A DNA stretch of 10,225 nt from an uncultured Collinsella sp. (GTDB lineage Bacteria; Actinomycetota; Coriobacteriia; Coriobacteriales; Coriobacteriaceae), in NCBI GenBank assembly GCA_900552395.1, contig URZJ01000054.1, positions 1-10,225 of the forward strand, written 5' to 3'. The notes beneath the pieces were generated by a model. It had not been told where the DNA came from, ran no database searches, and saw only the letters and a list, made by a program, of their open reading frames with translations. A program made the translations under genes and the position numbers. This document shows positions 6,608-10,225 of this stretch, piece after piece. Within the stretch, counting starts at the first letter, position 1, and every line of letters begins with the position of its first letter.

Positions 6608-6682
6608 AACGCCACAAGGGCGACGACCTCGAGTAGGTCAACCTGGGAGGGACGAGGGCTTAGTTCTCCAATCTTTCCGCAG
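6608..6682 (+). repeat. Diverged direct repeat, copy B, overlapping the long hairpin
   Basis: Second copy of the repeat at 6507-6578. Its right part (6645-6673) is also the left arm of the long hairpin, and TTTCCGCAG follows. Copy A has a decayed version of the same arm (near 6544-6570) with no partner arm beside it, so A could be the remains of a similar element. Confidence 0.7.
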
Positions 6683-6769
6683 GGGGCAAAAAGCCTCGCC
6701 GCACGAAGTGCGCAGCGAGGCTTTTTGCATGCCCGAGGACGATTGGGGAACTAAGCCCCCGTCCCTCCC
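6645..6769. terminator. Nested long hairpin, bidirectional terminator between HAD and aldolase genes
   Basis: The core is a 14-bp perfect stem, GCAAAAAGCCTCGC (6686-6699) with 6715-6728, capped by a small hairpin CGCAC-GAA-GTGCG (6700-6712). Each strand reads GAGGC followed by TTTTT, so it can stop transcripts from both the HAD gene (plus) and the aldolase gene (minus). Around it lies a second pair of 29-nt arms (6645-6673 and 6741-6769) with 27 Watson-Crick pairs, one G-T pair and one mismatch. Such outer arms are not needed for termination and suggest a repeated element that carries or was inserted around the terminator. Confidence 0.85.
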
Positions 6770-6802
6770 CGGGATATGTAGCGAGTCGGAGTACCCTCGC
6801 TG

Positions 6803-7660
6803 TTACTCTGCCTTGCCCACAGAGTTGAGGTTGGTCATGCGGATCTTAACCAGCTCGGTGATCTCACGCATGCCCTCCTTGGCCGGCTTCTTGGGGTCGA
6901 AGCAGGCGGGGTTCTCGGCCATGTAGGTCATGAAGCCCTTGGTGTAGGCCTGGCGCAGCTCGGTGGCGTAGTTAACCTTGCAGATGCCGTTCTTCACAGC
7001 CTCGGCAACCTGCTCATCGGGCACACCGGAGGTGCCGTGCAGAACCAGCGGCACGTCGACGGCGTCGCGGATGGCCTTGACCACGGACTGCTCGATGTGC
7101 GGATCGCTCGTGTACACGCCGTGGCTGGTGCCAACGCCAATAGCGAGGGAGGTGCAGCCAGTGCGCTCGACGAACTCCTTGGCCTCGGCCGGATCGGTGT
7201 AGGGGCTCTCACCCTCAACCGCGGGGCCGTCGTCCTCCTTGCCGCCAACCTTGCCAAGCTCAGCCTCGACGGGCACGCCCATGGCGCGGCCAGCGTCGGC
7301 GACGGACTTGGTCAGGGCAATGTTGTCCTCGAAGGACTCGTGCGAACCGTCGATCATGACGGAGGTGTAGCCCGTGCGGAAAGCCTGCATGCAGCGGTCA
7401 TAGCCATCGCCGTGATCGAGGTGCAGGGCAACGGGCACGGAAGCGCGCTCGGCGGCAGCCTTGACCATGCCGTAGAAGTAGTCCAGACCAGCGGTCTTGA
7501 TGGTGCCCGGGGTGGTCTGCATGATGACGGGGGACTTGGTCTCCTCGGCAGCAGCCAGAACGGCCATAACAAACTCGAGGTTCTCGACGTTGAACGCGCC
7601 GACGGCGTAGTGGCCGGCCTGAGCGTCCTTGAGCATCTTTTCGGTGGTAACAAGTGCCAT
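6803..7660 (-). CDS. fba: Class II ketose-bisphosphate aldolase (fructose/tagatose-1,6-bisphosphate)
   Basis: A 285-aa zinc-dependent cytosolic aldolase that splits a ketose 1,6-bisphosphate into dihydroxyacetone phosphate and glyceraldehyde 3-phosphate, or runs the reverse. Catalytic Asp82 and zinc ligand His83 lie in HLDHG (80-84), then MIDGSH (102-107), VEAELG (131-136) with Glu134, zinc ligands His180 and His208, and KVNYATEL (228-235). The length and phrases such as TDPAEAK, DVPLVLHG and VPDE resemble the GatY/KbaY tagatose group as much as B. subtilis FbaA, so the sugar is open and the symbol is used broadly. ATG 7660 follows GAGAGGAG (7670-7677) with 9-nt spacing; the longer frame adds about 50 residues from leader sequence and was rejected. 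A DeoR regulator gene lies divergently upstream. Confidence 0.92.
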   Translation of the reverse strand: MALVTTEKMLKDAQAGHYAVGAFNVENLEFVMAVLAAAEETKSPVIMQTTPGTIKTAGLDYFYGMVKAAAERASVPVALHLDHGDGYDRCMQAFRTGYTSVMIDGSHESFEDNIALTKSVADAGRAMGVPVEAELGKVGGKEDDGPAVEGESPYTDPAEAKEFVERTGCTSLAIGVGTSHGVYTSDPHIEQSVVKAIRDAVDVPLVLHGTSGVPDEQVAEAVKNGICKVNYATELRQAYTKGFMTYMAENPACFDPKKPAKEGMREITELVKIRMTNLNSVGKAE

Positions 7661-7680
7661 GAGCGTTTGCTCCTCTCCCT

Positions 7681-7732
7681 CGCCCGCATCTGGACATCGG
7701 GCGTACGTGTCCGCAAGGCGTTTTACCTTGCG
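7681..7732 (-). promoter_or_regulatory. Structured 5' leader of the aldolase gene with competing hairpins
   Basis: Three inverted repeats are packed between the likely start of transcription and the SD: CGCAAGG/CCTTGCG (7712-7718, 7726-7732), GGACA/TGTCC (7692-7696, 7708-7712) and CGCCCG/CGGGCG (7681-7686, 7698-7703). The last two exclude each other, since each has an arm in the other's loop. The CGCCCG hairpin ends about 3 nt from the SD on the leader side. No known riboswitch class was recognised. Confidence 0.4.
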
Positions 7733-7745
7733 TTTTGCTGCGCCC

Positions 7746-7751
7746 ATTGTA
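7746..7751 (-). promoter_or_regulatory. Putative -10 of the aldolase promoter
   Basis: The minus strand reads TACAAT here, one base from the TATAAT consensus, giving a leader of about 80 nt. The expected -35 (about 7769-7774) has no good hexamer, which suits an activator-dependent promoter. It abuts the dyad at 7773-7794. Confidence 0.5.
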
Positions 7752-7772
7752 TGAAAATCGACGGCTTTGCAC

Positions 7773-7794
7773 GTGCGAGATATTGTCATCGCAC
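7773..7794. promoter_or_regulatory. Inverted repeat GTGCGA-N10-TCGCAC, candidate operator
   Basis: A perfect 6+6 inverted repeat with a 10-nt spacer sits at and just upstream of the -35 position of the aldolase promoter on the minus strand. The half-sites are about 1.5 helical turns apart, suitable for a dimeric regulator. It does not match the A/T-rich DeoR-type site at 7931-7951, so another factor may bind. Confidence 0.35.
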
Positions 7795-7866
7795 GAGGTC
7801 CAACCTTCATTTTTGAAAAGCAAACGGAAGGGATCGAACCCGACCGCGCGTGTTCGATATTGAGTT

Positions 7867-7895
7867 TTGAGCCTTGATCGCCTTTCTTTTATAGA
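7867..7895 (+). promoter_or_regulatory. Putative promoter of the DeoR-family gene
   Basis: TTGAGC (7867-7872), a 17-nt spacer and TATAGA (7890-7895) form a near-consensus housekeeping promoter. Transcription would start near 7902, leaving a leader of about 94 nt to the ATG. The -10 lies inside two dyads: TCTTTT-N4-AAAAGA (7885-7900) and CGCCTTTC/GAAAGGCG (7879-7886, 7910-7917). Confidence 0.5.
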
Positions 7896-7930
7896 AAAGA
7901 TAAGTAATCGAAAGGCGTTTTCTTACTTAA

Positions 7931-7951
7931 AAAGAAAATGAACGAAAATAG
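7931..7951. promoter_or_regulatory. Candidate DeoR-type operator (A-rich direct repeats)
   Basis: GAAAATGAAC and GAAAATAGAC lie in direct 10-bp phase. On the minus strand this reads as repeated TTTTC-type units. DeoR-family sugar repressors of the AgaR/FruR kind are known to bind such phased TTTC-like repeats. The site lies just after the predicted start of transcription, where a bound repressor would block its own gene. Confidence 0.4.
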
Positions 7952-7995
7952 ACTCAACACAATTCCTGCAAATTTCAGACGATGATGGAGTGAAT

Positions 7996-8799
7996 ATGGC
8001 CCATGCAACAACCCGAGCTTTTGCCGACGAACGTCGCGCCGCCATCATGGAGATGCTCGAACATAACGCCTCGGTGCAAGTGGCAGAAATCGCCCAGACC
8101 TTTGGTGTGTCCTCCGTTACCGCCCGTGCGGACCTAGACGCGCTCGCCGAGTCCGGCAAGCTGCGCCGCACGCACGGTGGCGCTGTGTCGCTCCAGAAGC
8201 GACTGACCGTATCCACCCAGGATCGCCGCATCAACGTCAATGTTGCCGCCAAGCAGGCCATCGCGCAAAGCGCCATTGGGCTCGTCAATGACGGCGACAC
8301 GCTGCTCGTCGACTCGGGCACCACGGCGCTCGAGTTCGTCCGGCTCCTCGATCAACGCAACGGCATCACCGTTATCACGGCCGACATCACCATCGCCGAT
8401 TACATCGACGAGAGCATGCCCTCGGTCGATGTCGTCATGCTGGGCGGGGCACTGCGCAAAGGTCATCGCTATCTGTACGGCCCACTTACTATGCAGGCGC
8501 TCCAAATGGTCCATGCCGATCTGGCAGTCATGTGCCCCGGCGCTTTTGTTCCCGGCTGCGGCTTTACGACCGACTTTCCGCAGATGGCCGAGACCAAAAC
8601 GGCTATGGTCGGTGCCGCCCGTCAAAGTGTCGCCCTCATGGACGCCAGTAAGGTCAACGGACGCGGCATGTACCGCTTTGCCGAGCTGACCGACGTCAAC
8701 GCCATCGTGATGGACCGTGACCCCGATCACGCCGTCGCCACCTCAATCGCCGAGATCGTCGACAACGCCCGCCCAAATCTCCTCATCGCCAGCGCTTAA
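7996..8799 (+). CDS. DeoR/GlpR-family sugar-metabolism transcriptional regulator
   Basis: A 267-aa cytosolic repressor-type protein. The N-terminal winged helix-turn-helix (about 10-63) includes VAEIAQTFGVSSVTARADLD (29-48) and ends with the family hallmark RRTHGGA (57-63). The C-terminal domain (about 80-250) is the DeoR sensor, related to ribose-5-phosphate isomerase, with the phosphate-binding loop VDSGTT (105-110), LGGALRKGH (149-157) and the conserved Lys219 in DASKVN. Members sense a phosphorylated sugar and release DNA. ATG 7996 follows TGGAG with 5-nt spacing; an in-frame GTG at 7990 is the alternative. The gene is divergent from the aldolase gene across about 335 bp, which suggests it controls that promoter as well as its own. 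The inducer is not evident. Confidence 0.92.
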   Translation: MAHATTRAFADERRAAIMEMLEHNASVQVAEIAQTFGVSSVTARADLDALAESGKLRRTHGGAVSLQKRLTVSTQDRRINVNVAAKQAIAQSAIGLVNDGDTLLVDSGTTALEFVRLLDQRNGITVITADITIADYIDESMPSVDVVMLGGALRKGHRYLYGPLTMQALQMVHADLAVMCPGAFVPGCGFTTDFPQMAETKTAMVGAARQSVALMDASKVNGRGMYRFAELTDVNAIVMDRDPDHAVATSIAEIVDNARPNLLIASA

Positions 8800-8803
8800 A
8801 CAA

Positions 8804-8842
8804 AAACCGCCACAAAGGTGCCTGTCCCCTTTGTGGCGGTTT
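8804..8842. terminator. Bidirectional terminator between deoR-type and fprA genes
   Basis: Perfect 15-bp stem, AAACCGCCACAAAGG (8804-8818) with 8828-8842, and a 9-nt loop. The minus strand ends in GGTTTTTG, a good U-tract for the flavodiiron gene, whose stop is 24 nt away. The plus strand ends in GGTTTGCG, weaker, only 4 nt after the DeoR stop. The loop and flanking bases spell GGTGCCTGTCCCC, a word I recall from repeated intergenic hairpins in many bacterial genomes. Confidence 0.88.
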
Positions 8843-8865
8843 GCGCGTCAAAAGTGAACGTATCG

Positions 8866-10026
8866 CTACTTGGAGAGCTCGTCGGCGAGGGCCTCAATCT
8901 GGGCGCGCGATGCGTCGCTGAGCGAACCTAGCACGGTCACCTTGTTCTGCGTCAGGGTGATGTCCTTCATGCCCTCGAGCTCCTTGGTCATAACCTTGGC
9001 AGCGGCGGGCGCCCAGGAACCGGCCTCGACAAGCGCCACCGTGCGGTTCTGGTAGGCATGCTCGGCGAGCGTATGGATGAAGGTGCTCATGAACGGGAAA
9101 ATCTCGCCCTGATAGGTGATGGAAGCGAGTACCAGACGGTCATAGCGGAACGCATCCTCAACGGCCTCGGCCATGTCGTCGCGAGTCAGGTCAAAGACGG
9201 AAACCTTCTGGCCGCGGGCCTCGAGCGCAGATGCAAGCTCCTCAACGGCAGCCTTCAGATGGCCATACACGCTTGCATAGGCAATCGTAATGCCCTCGTC
9301 CTCGGGCTGGTAGCTCGACCAGGTGTTGTAGGTGTCAAGGTAATAGCCCAGGTTCTCGGTCAGCACGGGGCCGTGAAGCGGGCAAATGATCTGGATGTCT
9401 AGGTCGGCGGCCTTCTTGAGCACGGCCTGCACAAACTTGCCGAACTTGCCCACGATGCCAAAGTAGTAACGGCGCGCCTCACAGGCCCAACCTTCCGGAT
9501 CCTCGATATCGTTGGCGCCAAACTTGCCAAAGCCGTCGGCGCTAAAGAGCACCTTGTCAGTGGACTCGTAAGAGAAAAGCACCTCGGGCCAATGAACGTT
9601 GGGGGCGCCGACAAAGGTTAGGCTGTGGCCGCCCAGGTCGAGCACGTCACCCTCTTTGACGACCATCTTGCGCTCGGGGAAATCGGTGCCAAAGTAGTTG
9701 ACCATCATGCGGAAAGCGCCCATGCTGGCCACAATCTGGGCCTGGGGATAGCGCTCCATAAAGGCGACGATGCCAGCGGAGTGGTCGGGCTCCATATGAT
9801 GAACGACCAGGTAATCGGGCGTACGGCCATCGAGCACGGATTCGAGGTTACCGAGCCACTCATCGACAAAACCACCGTCGACCGAATCGGCGACAGCGAT
9901 CTTGTCGCCCAAGATAACGTAGCTGTTGTATGCCATACCGTTCTCGGACACATCGTACTGGCCCTCGAACAGGTCAATGTCGTGATCGTCGACGCCAACG
10001 TAGCGGATATCCTTGGTGATCTCCAT
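8866..10026 (-). CDS. fprA: Flavodiiron protein (FprA-type O2/NO reductase)
   Basis: A 386-aa cytosolic class A flavodiiron protein that reduces O2 to water and/or NO to N2O, protecting anaerobes. The beta-lactamase-like domain (1-240) keeps all six diiron ligands: His77, Glu79 and Asp81 in HMEPDH, His145 in VHWPE, bridging Asp164 in SADGFG, and His218 in PLHGP. The flavodoxin domain (about 245-386) has the FMN phosphate loop ASVYGHLK (251-258) and EAGSWAPAA (334-342). The usual Thr of the loop is replaced by Leu, a mild departure. There is no C-terminal rubredoxin, so electrons must come from a separate partner. ATG 10026 follows TAGGAGG at 9-nt spacing; the longer frame would include the promoter. 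The gene is transcribed alone. Confidence 0.93.
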   Translation of the reverse strand: MEITKDIRYVGVDDHDIDLFEGQYDVSENGMAYNSYVILGDKIAVADSVDGGFVDEWLGNLESVLDGRTPDYLVVHHMEPDHSAGIVAFMERYPQAQIVASMGAFRMMVNYFGTDFPERKMVVKEGDVLDLGGHSLTFVGAPNVHWPEVLFSYESTDKVLFSADGFGKFGANDIEDPEGWACEARRYYFGIVGKFGKFVQAVLKKAADLDIQIICPLHGPVLTENLGYYLDTYNTWSSYQPEDEGITIAYASVYGHLKAAVEELASALEARGQKVSVFDLTRDDMAEAVEDAFRYDRLVLASITYQGEIFPFMSTFIHTLAEHAYQNRTVALVEAGSWAPAAAKVMTKELEGMKDITLTQNKVTVLGSLSDASRAQIEALADELSK

Positions 10027-10042
10027 CAGGCAAAGCCTCCTA

Positions 10043-10072
10043 GATAGACAAAAGAGCCCGTCTATCATAGCA
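10043..10072 (-). promoter_or_regulatory. Promoter of fprA with overlapping operator-like dyad
   Basis: The minus strand reads TGC-TATGAT (10064-10072), an extended -10, with a start expected near 10057 and a leader of about 31 nt. A perfect 7-bp inverted repeat, GATAGAC (10043-10049) and GTCTATC (10060-10066) with a 10-nt spacer, covers the -10, the start and the edge of the SD (about 10036-10042). A protein bound here would block initiation; as RNA only part of it would be transcribed, so an operator is likelier than a hairpin. Confidence 0.5.
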
Positions 10073-10155
10073 CTCGGCTGCATCCCAACAGCCATCTGCC
10101 GGCATCCTTACCGATTGTTATTGAAATGCGATAAATCGCCGTTTACCAGCACAAA

Positions 10156-10225
10156 CTATGCGGGCGGTGCCGCCGTACTATGCCGAACGATGAGCTGACC
10201 GGGAATACGAATGGCAACGGTTTTG
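10156..10225 (-). CDS. LacI-family transcriptional regulator, C-terminal end only
   Basis: The last 22 codons and the stop of a minus-strand gene that enters from the right edge. The peptide ends RIPGQLIVRHSTAAPPA. Pro-x-x-Leu-x-x-Arg-x-Ser-Thr is the usual C-terminal signature of LacI/GalR regulators, which sense sugars. Nothing more of the domain is visible, so its target is unknown. The stop lies 129 nt before the fprA ATG, and fprA has its own promoter between them, so they are probably separate units. Confidence 0.75.
   Translation of the reverse strand, partial: KTVAIRIPGQLIVRHSTAAPPA

Noticed and set aside
7661..7810. 50-residue N-terminal extension of the aldolase frame
   Set aside because: The family starts at MALVTTEKML. 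The extension covers the leader hairpins and the -10 sequence, and a strong SD precedes ATG 7660.
7830..7841. tRNA T-arm-like sequence GGGTTCGATCCC on the minus strand
   Set aside because: The flanking bases do not complete a 5-bp T-stem, and no anticodon arm, D-arm or acceptor stem is found around it. It is a short near-palindrome, not a tRNA.
10027..10095. N-terminal extension of the flavodiiron frame
   Set aside because: It includes the extended -10 and the SD TAGGAGG used by ATG 10026, and adds residues not found in the family.

Overview
The window looks like chromosomal DNA of a GC-rich anaerobic actinobacterium, most likely a gut member of the Coriobacteriia such as Collinsella. This is inferred from the high-GC coding style, the stand-alone flavodiiron protein typical of anaerobes, and intergenic hairpins of a kind I associate with Collinsella-like genomes. 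There is no rRNA or complete marker gene, so the genus is not proven. No CRISPR array, phage genes, transposase or tRNA was seen.

Layout, left to right. 1-261: an imperfect inverted-repeat element (35-165) and the terminator of the first operon. 262-3238, minus strand: a two-gene operon of an ABC ATPase and a BceB/FtsX-type permease with a large extracellular domain, overlapping by 11 bp. 3387-4373, plus strand: a fusion of a MutT-like Nudix hydrolase to a Vsr-like mismatch endonuclease, behind a promoter region with a MerR-style dyad. 4374-4861: a gene-poor, C-rich stretch with at most one small doubtful ORF. 4862-6480, plus strand: an AraC-family regulator, possibly leaderless, and a HAD phosphatase. 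6481-6802: two diverged direct repeats and a very long nested hairpin that terminates from both sides. 6803-7660, minus strand: a class II ketose-bisphosphate aldolase, divergent from a DeoR-family sugar regulator (7996-8799, plus strand). A roughly 335-bp control region with several dyads lies between them. 8804-8842: a perfect 15-bp stem terminator shared by convergent genes. 8866-10026, minus strand: a flavodiiron protein (FprA type). 10156-10225: the last 22 codons of a LacI-family regulator.

How the genes may work together. The ABC pair is probably one exporter or peptide-antibiotic resistance/sensing module. The DeoR regulator probably controls itself and perhaps the divergent aldolase, linking sugar-phosphate levels to aldolase expression. 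FprA would remove O2 or NO in an anaerobe. The Nudix-Vsr protein would join nucleotide-pool cleaning to mismatch repair in one chain; it is the most unusual gene here. The AraC and HAD genes may be cotranscribed, but their target is unknown.
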